The notes below the pieces were generated by a model. That model made no database searches and was not told the DNA's origin. It saw only the letters and a program-made list of their open reading frames with translations. Of a stretch of 64,000 bases of DNA, positions 1 to 8,111 are shown piece by piece. Source of the DNA: Nocardia donostiensis (GTDB taxonomy: Bacteria > Actinomycetota > Actinomycetes > Mycobacteriales > Mycobacteriaceae); NCBI RefSeq assembly GCF_002081715.1, contig NZ_MUKP01000015.1, forward strand, positions 58,534 through 122,533. The letters run 5' to 3'. Each line of letters opens with the position of its first letter. Positions within the stretch are counted from its first letter, which is position 1. The translations under genes and the position numbers were made by a program.

Positions 1-302
1 TCGGCGGCCTCGGCCAACAGCACCGAACCGTCGCGGTCGACGGTGTATTTGCGCGCGGTTCCACTGCCGGGTCCGGCACCCGCGGCGAAGACGGCTGCAT
101 CGGCACCGTGCAGGGTGACGGCCAGATCCTCGATGCGGGCGCGCTCGAGGTCAAGCACCACGGGTTCGGCGCCGGTGGCGTACACCTCAGGTGCATGTTC
201 GGGATTGCGGATCAACGAGACGACGCTGTTGCCGTTGCCGGTGAGCAGCTCGGCGAGCAGGAGGGCGATCTTGCCGTGTCCGCCCGCGATCACAATGCGC
301 AT
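1..302 (-). CDS. NAD(P)-binding protein, SDR-atypical type (3' end outside window)
   Basis: The first 100 residues are visible and the gene runs off the left edge. The N-terminus MRIVIAGGHGKIALLLAELL is a Rossmann beta-alpha-beta start with a GGHGKI glycine-rich loop, as in NAD(P)H-binding atypical short-chain dehydrogenases of the YwnB/NmrA-like group. A later AVFAAGAGPGSG segment fits the second cofactor-contacting strand. The start is ATG at 302, preceded by AAAGGA. It lies 17 bases downstream of the lipoprotein stop on the same strand, so the two may be cotranscribed. The substrate cannot be read from the sequence; a role as a reductase or epimerase-like enzyme is only a family inference. 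Confidence 0.75.
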   Translation of the reverse strand, partial: MRIVIAGGHGKIALLLAELLTGNGNSVVSLIRNPEHAPEVYATGAEPVVLDLERARIEDLAVTLHGADAAVFAAGAGPGSGTARKYTVDRDGSVLLAEAA

Positions 303-319
303 GCTGTGGTCCTTTCACC

Positions 320-838
320 TCAACGTTCCGGTCCGCCGGGATTGCACGTGGCCTCGACGGTGGCCGGGTATCCCACATCCGGCCGCCATGGTTCCAGATT
401 CCAGCTCGGTTTGCCCGGGGCCACCAGCCTGGCCCATTCCCAATGGCAGCGGAACTGGTCACGCATCCCGCGGCTGTCCGCGGTGGGGGCGGCAGCCACG
501 ATCTCGGCCCACGCCCGGTTCTCGCTGCCCGGGTAGGTGGTATCGCGTCCAGCGCGGCTGGGATACACCAGCAGCCGCGGGCCGTCGATGGTATCGGTCC
601 ACTCGACGCTGTCGATCAAAGGAATGCCCGCATACGGGTCGACAGCGGGCACCGTGGGCGGGGGCAGCGGGGCCGAGGTATGCGGGGACGAGGGTGGCGA
701 CATGGTGACATCGACGGAGGCGACGGTGGTGGACGAGGGGCTGGTTCCGGCGGGGACGGAGGTGCCTGCGCCGCAGGCAGTGAGTGTGACGGTCAGCGTC
801 GCGGACAGCCCGGCGACGGTACGCGACGCTGTCAGCAT
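320..838 (-). CDS. DUF2599 lipoprotein
   Basis: This is a predicted exported lipoprotein of 172 residues. The ATG at 838 was chosen because it follows GGGAGGAG and gives a proper signal sequence: MLTASRTVAGLSATLTVTLTAC, with the lipobox LTAC. A Ser/Thr/Pro-rich linker follows. The C-terminal domain has the DUF2599 signature, seen as RDQFRCHWEWARLV, then KPSWNLEPWRPDVGY, and a terminal Cys in EATCNPGGPE, so one disulfide is likely. The longer upstream frame would add about 54 residues with no signal sequence and is rejected. DUF2599 proteins are common in Nocardia and mycobacteria, but their function is unknown. Confidence 0.85.
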   Translation of the reverse strand: MLTASRTVAGLSATLTVTLTACGAGTSVPAGTSPSSTTVASVDVTMSPPSSPHTSAPLPPPTVPAVDPYAGIPLIDSVEWTDTIDGPRLLVYPSRAGRDTTYPGSENRAWAEIVAAAPTADSRGMRDQFRCHWEWARLVAPGKPSWNLEPWRPDVGYPATVEATCNPGGPER

Positions 839-1078
839 GGCCGCTCCTCCCGGTTCTCCAACCTCTCGCCCGACGGGGGTGTAACCGAGCCTAGCCGGGA
901 ACATCCGGGTCGCCGGATTTTCGCGGTGTAACTCGCAGCGATAGCGGCAGTCCCGATAACGATAGCTCCCGCTACATCTGGGCCGGTCCTTCTTCGCCAC
1001 CGCCGCCGAACCGGCCAGCCGTCGCCGAAACCGTTGTTCGCAAGCGGCGGCGCTGAGGTGTCTGGTGTCGAGAATCGC

Positions 1079-1960
1079 TTATCCGAGGATTGCGGTCAGG
1101 TCGAGGTGTGCGAGCCGGTCGTGGTCGGAGAGGATGTCGATGGCGGTGATGCGGTTGTTGTCGACGGTGAAGCTGATGACCGAGAACGGGTTGCCGTCGA
1201 GAGTGTTGACCAGCCCGGCGCTACCGTTGACGACCGCCGGGTGGACGGTGCAGAGAGTGGCCATGCGCTGGAAGGTTTCGGCTTGTCCTGCGACGGCGGT
1301 GGCGCCGCGGATCACGCGCATCGCCTCGCCTGCGTCGGCGCGCAACACCACATCGGGGTCGAGCATGCGGAGTAGTTCGTCGAAGTCGCCGCCGCGTGCA
1401 GCGGTGAGGAAGGCGTCGACGACGCGGCGTTGCCGGGGCAGGTCCGGATCGGGGCCCGGGGACGCACCCTGGACTCGGCGCCGCGCCTGGCTGGCCAGTT
1501 TCTTGGCGGTTTGCGGGGTGCGGTCGACGATGGGTGCGATCTGCTCGTAGGGCATGGCGAACATATCGTGCAGGACGAAGGCGAGTCGTTCGGCCGGGCT
1601 CAGCGATTCCAGCACGACCAGCAGCGCCAAACCCACCGAATCGGCGAGCAGCGCTTCGTGTTCCGGGTCGGGGGTGTGCTCGCTGGTGATCACCGGGTCT
1701 GGCAGGTGGCCGGTTTCGAGGGGTTCCTCCTGGCGGGTTTTGCGTGTGCGCAGCATGTCCAGGCAGACCCGCCCGACGACAGTGGTGAGCCAGCCACCGA
1801 GGTTGCCGACGTCGGTGGTGTCGGTGCGGGCCAGGCGCAGCCACGCCTCCTGTACCGCGTCGTCGGCTTCGGTGAGCGAGCCGAGCATCCGGTAGGCGAC
1901 CGCCCGCAGGTGGGTGCGGTGCCCTTCGAACTCCTCGGCCAGGAACTGTTCATCGTGCAC
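1079..1960 (-). CDS. ECF41-family (SigJ-like) RNA polymerase sigma factor
   Basis: An extracytoplasmic-function sigma factor of 293 residues. The N-terminal sigma2 region contains HRTHLRAVAYRMLGSLTEADDAVQEAWLRL. The linker carries GHLPDPV, a variant of the ECF41 WLPEP motif. Sigma4 contains LSPAERLAFVLHDMFAMPYEQIAPIVDRTPQTAKKLASQARRR. A C-terminal SnoaL-like domain of about 120 residues replaces an anti-sigma factor, which is typical of ECF41, where this extension regulates activity. The GTG at 1960 was chosen because GAGGAGGA lies just upstream. It is divergent from a serine hydrolase / DoxX-like / AhpD-like set, the usual kind of ECF41 target neighbourhood. Near-identical promoter motifs in both directions imply autoregulation and control of the partner operon. 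Confidence 0.9.
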   Translation of the reverse strand: MHDEQFLAEEFEGHRTHLRAVAYRMLGSLTEADDAVQEAWLRLARTDTTDVGNLGGWLTTVVGRVCLDMLRTRKTRQEEPLETGHLPDPVITSEHTPDPEHEALLADSVGLALLVVLESLSPAERLAFVLHDMFAMPYEQIAPIVDRTPQTAKKLASQARRRVQGASPGPDPDLPRQRRVVDAFLTAARGGDFDELLRMLDPDVVLRADAGEAMRVIRGATAVAGQAETFQRMATLCTVHPAVVNGSAGLVNTLDGNPFSVISFTVDNNRITAIDILSDHDRLAHLDLTAILG

Positions 1961-1991
1961 GGGGTCCTCCTCGATCTTGTCCCGTACCGAT

Positions 1992-2018
1992 GACGAACCG
2001 GCGGCGACAAACGTGACC
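1992..2018 (-). promoter_or_regulatory. ECF41-type promoter of the sigma factor gene
   Basis: Read on the minus strand there is GGTCACG (2018-2012), exactly 16 bases, then CGTC (1995-1992). The published ECF41 target consensus, as I recall it, is TGTCACA-N16-CGTC; this differs at the two outer bases of the -35 element. The GTG start of the sigma gene lies about 32 bases downstream. Confidence 0.65.
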
Positions 2019-2133
2019 CTATCCCTTCGTTGGCCTGTCGTATGGCCGTCCGATCGCCTGGTCGACCCGTGCACGAGACGCGGAGCGGGGGCGCACTGCT
2101 CATCGGCGCTCCGAACAGCAGTTTCCCTGTGGC

Positions 2134-2160
2134 GGTCACGTTTTCTCGCCGCCGTACGTC
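2134..2160 (+). promoter_or_regulatory. ECF41-type promoter of the serine hydrolase operon
   Basis: The plus strand has GGTCACG (2134-2140), 16 bases, then CGTC (2157-2160). It is the same element with the same spacing as the promoter reading towards the sigma gene, and the spacers also share a TCGCCGCCG core. The hydrolase start codon is about 90 bases downstream. Confidence 0.65.
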
Positions 2161-2249
2161 AGGGCAGCAGAACACGATCCGCGGCGGCCGCCGGAGCAGG
2201 AAGCTCCCGCTGCGCGGCCGCTGGAGCTGCTACCGAAGGGAACAACACT

Positions 2250-3422
2250 GTGAATGCGTTCGAAGTACACGGCACCGTCGCCGATGGTTTCGACAACGTG
2301 CGGGCCGAGTTCTCCGCCGTCGTCGCCGAGGAGGGCGGGGAATCCGGCGCGCAGCTGGCCGCGTTCGTCCGCGGCCGTCAGGTGGTGGACCTGTGGGCGG
2401 GCCCGCAGGTCACCGCCACCACGCTGACCGGCCTGCACTCGTCGAGCAAAGGGGCCGCGGGCCTGGTGATGGCGCTGCTGATCCAGGACGGAGTGCTCGA
2501 CATCGACCGACCGGTTGCCCACTATTGGCCGCGGTTCGCCGCTGCCGGTAAAGAGCACATCACGGTGCGCGACGTGCTTGTGCACCGCGCCGGGATCGTC
2601 GGCGTCGACGGTGGTTTCACCATCGCCGAACTGGCCGATGAGCAGGTCATCGCCGAACGGCTGGTGGGGCAGCGACCCTACTTCGCACCGCGCACCGTGC
2701 ACGGCTACGGCGGGTTCGTCATGTACGCGATCCTCGGTCAGGTGGTGCGTGCGGCCACCGGGAGCACCGTCCAGGAGCTGTTCGAGCAGCGCATCCGCGC
2801 CCCTTACGGGCTGGATGTGTATCTGGGTCTGCCCGAGGAACTGGATCATCGCTACCTGCCGATCGAACCGTGGCGGGCCACACCGGAGATGGAAGCGGCC
2901 TTCGCCGCGAACTCGCCCACCCCCCACGGCATCGCGGGAATCTCCTACAACCTCAATGCGCGCGGCTTCACCGCCGCCGATGTCATGGCGCTGCCCAACG
3001 ACACGAAGCTGCGCCGCCTCGGGCAGGGCTCGGCCGGCGGTGTCGGCAGTGCGCGCGGCCTGGCGGCAATGTATGCGGCGGCCACCACCGGCGTAGGCAG
3101 CCGGCCACCGCTGCTGACCCTGGAAACCATCGCCACCATTTCCGCAGTCCATTCCAGCGGTGCGGATCTGGTGCGTGGCGATCGTGCACCGTACGCGTTG
3201 GGTTTCGAAGCCAAGAGCTTGCTGCATCCGTTCCTCGGTGTGCACGCCTTCGGGCACACCGGCTCCGCCGGCTCGGACGGATTCGCCGACCCACACAGCG
3301 GACTCACCTACGGCTACACCCGCCGCCGCGCCGCATTCGCGTTCAACGCCCACGAAAACGCCCGGCTGGCCGCCGCCGTTCACCGCGCCGCGACCGACAC
3401 CGCACTCGCCTCGGCCGCCTGA
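2250..3422 (+). CDS. Beta-lactamase-family serine hydrolase (class C / EstB-like esterase)
   Basis: A 390-residue protein of the serine beta-lactamase/penicillin-binding fold, probably an esterase or peptidase rather than a true beta-lactamase. The SxxK nucleophile motif appears as HSSSKGAAG near residue 64. A Tyr in HGYGGFVMYAILGQVV occupies the YxN-like position. HAFGHTGSAGSDGF supplies the KTG-equivalent HTG motif. No signal peptide is evident. The start is the GTG at 2250, after GAAGGGAAC; longer frames upstream run through the promoter. It is the first gene of the set driven by the ECF41-type promoter at 2134-2160. The substrate is unknown. Confidence 0.85.
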   Translation: MNAFEVHGTVADGFDNVRAEFSAVVAEEGGESGAQLAAFVRGRQVVDLWAGPQVTATTLTGLHSSSKGAAGLVMALLIQDGVLDIDRPVAHYWPRFAAAGKEHITVRDVLVHRAGIVGVDGGFTIAELADEQVIAERLVGQRPYFAPRTVHGYGGFVMYAILGQVVRAATGSTVQELFEQRIRAPYGLDVYLGLPEELDHRYLPIEPWRATPEMEAAFAANSPTPHGIAGISYNLNARGFTAADVMALPNDTKLRRLGQGSAGGVGSARGLAAMYAAATTGVGSRPPLLTLETIATISAVHSSGADLVRGDRAPYALGFEAKSLLHPFLGVHAFGHTGSAGSDGFADPHSGLTYGYTRRRAAFAFNAHENARLAAAVHRAATDTALASAA

Positions 3423-3463
3423 CCCCTCCATCCACCCTCTTCACCACCAGGAGCAACACGACC

Positions 3464-3910
3464 ATGTCTACCCGTTCCACCTCGTTGATCCGTTCCCGCG
3501 GCCTGAAACTCGCGCGCTGGGTTCCCGTGGCCGCCGTACTGGCCGAGACCGCGATCGGCGCGTACTGGGACCTCGCCCGGATCTCCTATGTCCGCGAGTC
3601 GTTCGACCACCTCGGCTACCCGATGTACTTCGCGACCATCCTCGGCGTCGCCAAGACCGCCGCGCTCGCCGCGATCCTCACCCCCGGCCATCCCCGTACC
3701 AAGGAATGGGCCTACGCCGGGCTGGTCTTCGTCTACGGCGGCGCCGCCACCTCGCACATGGCCGCCGGTGACGGCCCGGACAAGTGGGCCATGCCGCTGT
3801 TCTTCGTTGCCTGCACCTTCGCCGCCCGCGCCTGGCTGCCGCAGGGCACGTCCACCAACGCCACGCTGCGCGCACTCGGCGCCTCCTGGCGCCGCCCCCA
3901 GACCGCCTGA
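3464..3910 (+). CDS. DoxX-like small integral membrane protein
   Basis: A 148-residue protein with four hydrophobic segments: RWVPVAAVLAETAIGAYW, MYFATILGVAKTAALAAIL, EWAYAGLVFVYGGAATSHM and WAMPLFFVACTFAARAWL. This four-helix layout and the central GVAKTAALAA segment fit the DoxX-like family. The ATG at 3464 follows AGGAG. It lies 41 bases after the serine hydrolase and 42 before the AhpD-like gene, so the three form one likely operon next to the ECF41 sigma gene. The role is unknown; DoxX-like proteins in other bacteria are linked to redox or detoxification functions. Confidence 0.8.
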   Translation: MSTRSTSLIRSRGLKLARWVPVAAVLAETAIGAYWDLARISYVRESFDHLGYPMYFATILGVAKTAALAAILTPGHPRTKEWAYAGLVFVYGGAATSHMAAGDGPDKWAMPLFFVACTFAARAWLPQGTSTNATLRALGASWRRPQTA

Positions 3911-3952
3911 CCCCACAGAGTTCCACCACAACAGATAAGGAAAACCACAACC

Positions 3953-4465
3953 ATGAACGCGAACACCACCACACAGCAGCGCAGCGGTTCCCGTCTGCCC
4001 AACCCCCAGCAGCTCGTCCCCGAGCTCGGCGAGATCGGTGCGGCGCTGTTCAAAGCCACCGGCAACGGTTCGATCCCACCGACCACGATCAGTCTGGTCC
4101 AGCTGCGCGCCGGTCAGATCGTCGGCAGCACCTACCTGATTGTCCTGCACGCGGGCAACCTGCGCACTGCTGGTGCCTCCGAGGAACGGATCGCCGCGGT
4201 GGCGACCTGGCACGACGCCCCCTATTTCACCGAGGCCGAACGTGCCGCGCTCGCCCTGGTCGAGGCTGTCCTGCAACCGTCACCGCAGGGTGATCGGGTG
4301 CCAGATGAGCTCTACGCCCGCGCCACCGAACATTACGACGACAAAGCCCTGGCCACCCTCGCGATGGCCATCGGTCAGGTGAACTTCTTCGTCCCGCTGG
4401 CACTCATCGGCAAACCGTTGCCCGGCCGGCCCCCGGCCGAACAGTGGACACCCGTATCGGCCTGA
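3953..4465 (+). CDS. AhpD / carboxymuconolactone decarboxylase-like protein lacking the CxxC cysteines
   Basis: A 170-residue alpha-helical protein of the AhpD/CMD superfamily, the commonest ECF41-associated family. The frame LVQLRAGQIVGSTYLIVLHAGNLRTAG aligns with the usual ...INGCxYCxxMH... active-site helix. The two catalytic Cys are replaced by Ser59 and Leu62, while His66 is kept. The downstream helix ATWHDAPYFTEAERAALALVEAV is typical. Without the thiol pair it is not expected to act as a CxxC peroxidase. The ATG at 3953 follows AAGGA. It is the last gene of the ECF41-linked set. Confidence 0.85.
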   Translation: MNANTTTQQRSGSRLPNPQQLVPELGEIGAALFKATGNGSIPPTTISLVQLRAGQIVGSTYLIVLHAGNLRTAGASEERIAAVATWHDAPYFTEAERAALALVEAVLQPSPQGDRVPDELYARATEHYDDKALATLAMAIGQVNFFVPLALIGKPLPGRPPAEQWTPVSA

Positions 4466-4521
4466 CAGTCCGACCATCTGCTGCGGGGCCGGGGCAAACC
4501 CCGGCCACGCAGCGTTGCTGC

Positions 4522-4662
4522 TCACTGTCTGCATGTGAGAGCCAGCCGCACGGCCCAATAGGCCCACGCCGCCAGCGAGACGATGCCGCCGCCGAGGCCG
4601 AGGATCACGACCGACACCGCGCCGGACGAGGCGGCCGCGATGGCCAGCAACGGGTTGCCCAT
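4522..4662 (-). CDS. Putative 46-residue hydrophobic membrane protein
   Basis: On the minus strand an ATG at 4662 opens a frame reading MGNPLLAIAAASSGAVSVVI, then a Gly/Leu-rich stretch LGLGGGIVSLAAWAYWAV, ending RLALTCRQ. This gives one long or two short membrane segments. A weak AGGTG lies 16-20 bases upstream. It fills an otherwise empty gap convergent with the AhpD-like gene. I do not recognise a family. Support is the hydrophobic pattern only. Confidence 0.3.
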   Translation of the reverse strand: MGNPLLAIAAASSGAVSVVILGLGGGIVSLAAWAYWAVRLALTCRQ

Positions 4663-4984
4663 CGACCCCGACACCTATATCGCCGACGCGCAATCCATCC
4701 GCGTCGGTAAGGAACTGGAAGCGCGCAGCATCACCGTCGAGTACCTCGACTGCTCGGTGTCGCGACTGTTCGGCGGCGCATTCCGCTGTACAACCCACCG
4801 CTGCTCCGCACCAACTGATCACAGCGATTCGCCAAACAACTCTGGCGCCGCCGCTGAAGAGCGGCGCGCTAGCCCACCTTCCGGTAGCGGTCGGATGGGG
4901 AGGCTGCGAACAGGAGAGAGGAAAAGTTGTGGCGCCAGCGCAGCGGCAACCGGTGTCGTTTCTCGATGAGACAGGTGAGACCGT
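4663..4984. other. Non-coding gap before the membrane protein gene
   Basis: No frame in this stretch resembles a known protein. The only functional element I see is AGGTGAG at 4973-4979, a plausible ribosome binding site for the GTG at 4985. Confidence 0.5.
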
Positions 4985-5719
4985 GTGGCACCACTAGAAT
5001 GGTCAGGCGTGGAGCCACCAATGGCGAAGGACTTCTCTGCATACGGACTGTCGCATTGGGTTGTGCTTGCCGTGTTCGCGGCGGGGGCGCTGGTGGTTGT
5101 CTTGGTCGGGCGAAGGCAGAGCAATCCTTGCGCCGCAATATGTTTCAGCCGGGCATTCGGTGCGGTGACGTTGGTGCTGTATGCGGTGATCTACCTCTCC
5201 ACGTTGTTTCCACCAATGATCGGTCGCTCGGTTCCGCTGCGCTTGACCGATCTCGCGACCATCGTCGCCGGCTATGCCCTGTGGTCACGTCGGCGCTGGG
5301 CGTATGCGCTGACGTACTATTGGTGCCTCACCTTGAGTACGCAGGCGCTACTGACGCCGGCGTTGGAGAGCCCGGACTTCCCACATTACGAGTTCCTGGC
5401 CTTCTGGACGATTCACCTGCTCGTCGTTTGGGCGGCGATCTACTTGACCTGGGGTGTGGGTATGCGCCCGGACTGGCGCAGCTACCGGTTTGCTGTGGCA
5501 GCGACGGTGATGTGGGTCGCGGTCACCTTCGCTTTCAATTCCATCGCCGACACCAACTACGGTTTCGTCAACCGGAAACCTTCGACCCCGTCATTGCTCG
5601 ATGTACTCGGGCCATGGCCCTGGTATCTGGGCAGTGTGGCTGTTTTACTGCTCGCTGTATGGGCGTTGATGACTTGGCCCTGGGTCCGAGCCAGTGCCTC
5701 GTCGGACAACCTTCGGTAA
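4985..5719 (+). CDS. TIGR02206/YwaF-family integral membrane protein
   Basis: A 244-residue membrane protein with six to seven hydrophobic helices, including HWVVLAVFAAGALVVVLV, AFGAVTLVLYAVIYLSTL, FLAFWTIHLLVVWAAIYLTW and WYLGSVAVLLLAVWALM. The family signature NYGFVNRKPSTPSLLDVLGPWPWYL near residue 187 is clear. The start may be the GTG at 4985 (after AGGTGAG) or the ATG at 5021; both leave the first helix intact. The function of the family is not established. It stands alone, convergent with the flavoprotein gene. Confidence 0.85.
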   Translation: MAPLEWSGVEPPMAKDFSAYGLSHWVVLAVFAAGALVVVLVGRRQSNPCAAICFSRAFGAVTLVLYAVIYLSTLFPPMIGRSVPLRLTDLATIVAGYALWSRRRWAYALTYYWCLTLSTQALLTPALESPDFPHYEFLAFWTIHLLVVWAAIYLTWGVGMRPDWRSYRFAVAATVMWVAVTFAFNSIADTNYGFVNRKPSTPSLLDVLGPWPWYLGSVAVLLLAVWALMTWPWVRASASSDNLR

Positions 5720-5859
5720 GTAATCCATGCGGCTCCTCGGCCGACAGCGAAGTCGCGGAGCGGTGTGATGTGTCCGCGCCGGCCGATCGAGCACTCGAAG
5801 CCGCCGCCGAGCGCGGCACCCACAAGGAGTTGCACACGCTCGGCGGTCGATACGCGGCG

Positions 5860-7335
5860 CTACTCGCCTGCGGAAGCGGCGACGCCGGCGCGGCGGCCGA
5901 AGAATGTGCCGTCGCCGAGCGAGGTGCCGCTGATGTAGCCCCATGAGTGCAGGCCCGATGTCGCGCGTCCGGCCGCGAAGAGGCCGGGGATCGGGGTGCC
6001 GTCGAGGTTGAGGACCCGGCCGTCGACGGTGGTGTGCAAGCCGCCGATGGTGAAGACCTCGGCGCCGCCACCGCCGCTCCCGCCGTACTCCGGCGGGGTG
6101 ATGCCGCGCTGGACGTCGATCGCCGCGAACGGGGATCGCAGCGGCCGCAGCCAGCGGGCCGACTTACGGAAGTACGGGTCCTTACCTTCGGCGGCAAACC
6201 GGTTGTACTCGCCGACGGTGTTCTGCAGAGCGCCCTCGGGCATGCCGATCTCACGTTCGAGTTCCTCGAGGGTTTCGGCGACGAAATGTGGCTGCACGCC
6301 CCAGCGCTCGTCGACTGGCACCTCTTCGTAGGCTTGCTCGTCGAGGATCACCCACACCTTCAGGTTGTGCTTGAACAGTGCCGCCTGTCCCACCAGACCG
6401 GGATAAACGTCCTCGTTGATGAATCGCTGTCCGACACTGTTGACGATCATGCCGCGCACCATCATGCCCGGCACGAGTGAGATACCGATCTGGCCCGCGG
6501 ACATGTGCCTCACCGCCGCACCGACGGCCTGCGCGATCGCGATGCCGCGGCCGTCGTCACCGCCGTCGCTGTTGACGCCCAGACCCACCAGTTGCGGGGC
6601 GTGCTGGGCGAGCATTTCCTTGTTGTCGGCGAAGCCGCCGGTGGTGATGACGACACCACGCCGCGCGCGATAGGTCACGGTCTCGTTGAAGTGGCGGGCC
6701 ACGACGCCGACGACCCGACCAGCGTCGAGGATCAGCCGCAGCGCGGTGGTGTCCGTGTGCACCGCGACGTCGGTCTTGTCGACGGCTGCGCTCAGGACCG
6801 CCATGAGCACCTTGCCGCCGAAGCCGTCAGAAGTCACGCGGTGTCCGCGTGGGGCCGGTTCGGCGATCTCGTAGAACGGATAGGCGTTCTCGCCCATCCA
6901 CATCAGTCCGTCGTCGGTGGGCGGCACCCACGCGGGGGAGTCCCACAGCGACGGTTTGAACGGCACCCCGTGGTCGACGAGCCACCGGTAGTGTGCGACG
7001 CTCTCGCGGCTGTAGAGCCCCACTTTCTCCTGGTCGGCGTCCGGGCCGAGCGCGGCGAGCAGGAACTTCTCCATATTCTCGGCGGTATCGGTGAACCCGC
7101 ACGCCTCCTGGATCGGGGTGCCGCCGCCGAGGTAGATCTCGCCGCCCGACAACGCCGACGACCCGCCACCACCGCTCTGCCGCTCGAGCAGGATCACCTC
7201 GGCACCCGCGGTATTCGCCTCGAGTGCGGCCGCCGCGCCCGCACAGCCGTAGCCGATGATCAGGACGTCGGTCTCGTGGTCGTAGGCGTCGATCTCTGTG
7301 GCGTCGATCGGTGTGACGGGTACGCGTGCACTCAT
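5860..7335 (-). CDS. FAD-dependent oxidoreductase, KstD / fumarate reductase flavoprotein family
   Basis: A 491-residue flavoprotein. The FAD-binding start is DVLIIGYGCAGAAAALEANTAGAEVILLE (about residues 23-51), followed by GGGGSSALSGGEIYLGGGTPIQ. A second FAD contact is RRGVVITTGGFADN, and the C-terminal cap is IPGLFAAGRATSGLHSWGYISGTSLGDGTFFGRRAG. The architecture is that of 3-ketosteroid-delta1-dehydrogenases and soluble fumarate reductases. Length and motifs favour a dehydrogenase acting on a steroid-like or cyclic ketone substrate, but the substrate cannot be assigned. The ATG at 7335 follows AGGAGAA. A GTGACGGTCAC palindrome at 7372-7382, about 37 bases upstream, is a possible operator. 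Confidence 0.85.
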   Translation of the reverse strand: MSARVPVTPIDATEIDAYDHETDVLIIGYGCAGAAAALEANTAGAEVILLERQSGGGGSSALSGGEIYLGGGTPIQEACGFTDTAENMEKFLLAALGPDADQEKVGLYSRESVAHYRWLVDHGVPFKPSLWDSPAWVPPTDDGLMWMGENAYPFYEIAEPAPRGHRVTSDGFGGKVLMAVLSAAVDKTDVAVHTDTTALRLILDAGRVVGVVARHFNETVTYRARRGVVITTGGFADNKEMLAQHAPQLVGLGVNSDGGDDGRGIAIAQAVGAAVRHMSAGQIGISLVPGMMVRGMIVNSVGQRFINEDVYPGLVGQAALFKHNLKVWVILDEQAYEEVPVDERWGVQPHFVAETLEELEREIGMPEGALQNTVGEYNRFAAEGKDPYFRKSARWLRPLRSPFAAIDVQRGITPPEYGGSGGGGAEVFTIGGLHTTVDGRVLNLDGTPIPGLFAAGRATSGLHSWGYISGTSLGDGTFFGRRAGVAASAGE

Positions 7336-8111
7336 CCGGTTCTCCTGTCGTCGACACTGGCCTTCAGTGTGGTGACGGTCACAATAAGTTCGGCGCGTCG
7401 GGGCGAGTAGGGGATCGACCGGTGAGCGGGATACGGCGGCGAGTTCGTCTTCGGTGGCCCGGGCGCCCGTTACCGCCGCTGCCGAGCACGTCGGTGAGGT
7501 GATCGCCCCCGCTTCCCGCGGTCGACGGCGCGACTGTTATCTCCGAGGTCGCCTACGACCGCGCGACCATCACCGGCGTTGACGACAACCGAAGAAGACC
7601 GGGCGTACCAGGATCGGCGGCTAGGCGCATTCCGGGCACTTCGCCCGGTCGCCCGACAGAGCTGGGCGCTGTAATCCCCGACTGTGCAGGGTGTCTCGAC
7701 CGCGGGCGGCGTCGCCCTCGACCGTCGACGGAGTCTTGTCGCTTGCGTCTGAACGCGGGGCGCGAAACACTGAACGGTTCGATCCAATGCGAAGAAGCGT
7801 AGAGGGATGGCTTGGGCGAGAAGGGGTTTCCGCAGTATGCGCGGAAGCAGCGTGACTCACCGTGGGTGGCGCGCCGCGGCAGCGTCGAGACCAGCTCGCT
7901 CGTTTCTTCGGTGAGATGGTTCGGACATGCCGCATGAACCGTGGTCGACGCTGGAGCCGGAGCGTGTGGAAGCGCCCGCGTCGACCCACTTTCCGGCGCC
8001 GGACTCGATGCGATTGCCCGAGGACCGGCGGTCGCTGAAAGGTTCGATGGTTCCTCGGCGAACGCTCGGAGTTTCACGAAATGCTCAACATAGCCAATGG
8101 AAAGGTGTGCA
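7336..8111. other. 776-base region without a recognisable gene
   Basis: Frames here are GC-driven shadows with no family match. It holds the leader of the flavoprotein gene, including the palindrome GTGACGGTCAC at 7372-7382, and at its right end the AAAGG site of the DUF4272 gene. The base composition changes to A+T-richer sequence close to 8060-8100. Confidence 0.5.

Noticed and set aside
320..1000. Longer 226-codon reading of the DUF2599 lipoprotein
   Set aside because: The extra N-terminal residues are Arg-rich and bury the signal peptide; the ATG at 838 has a strong ribosome site and gives a normal lipobox.
2136..3431. 431-codon minus-strand frame opposite the serine hydrolase
   Set aside because: It is the antisense shadow of a gene with SxxK and HTG motifs; its own sequence has no family features.
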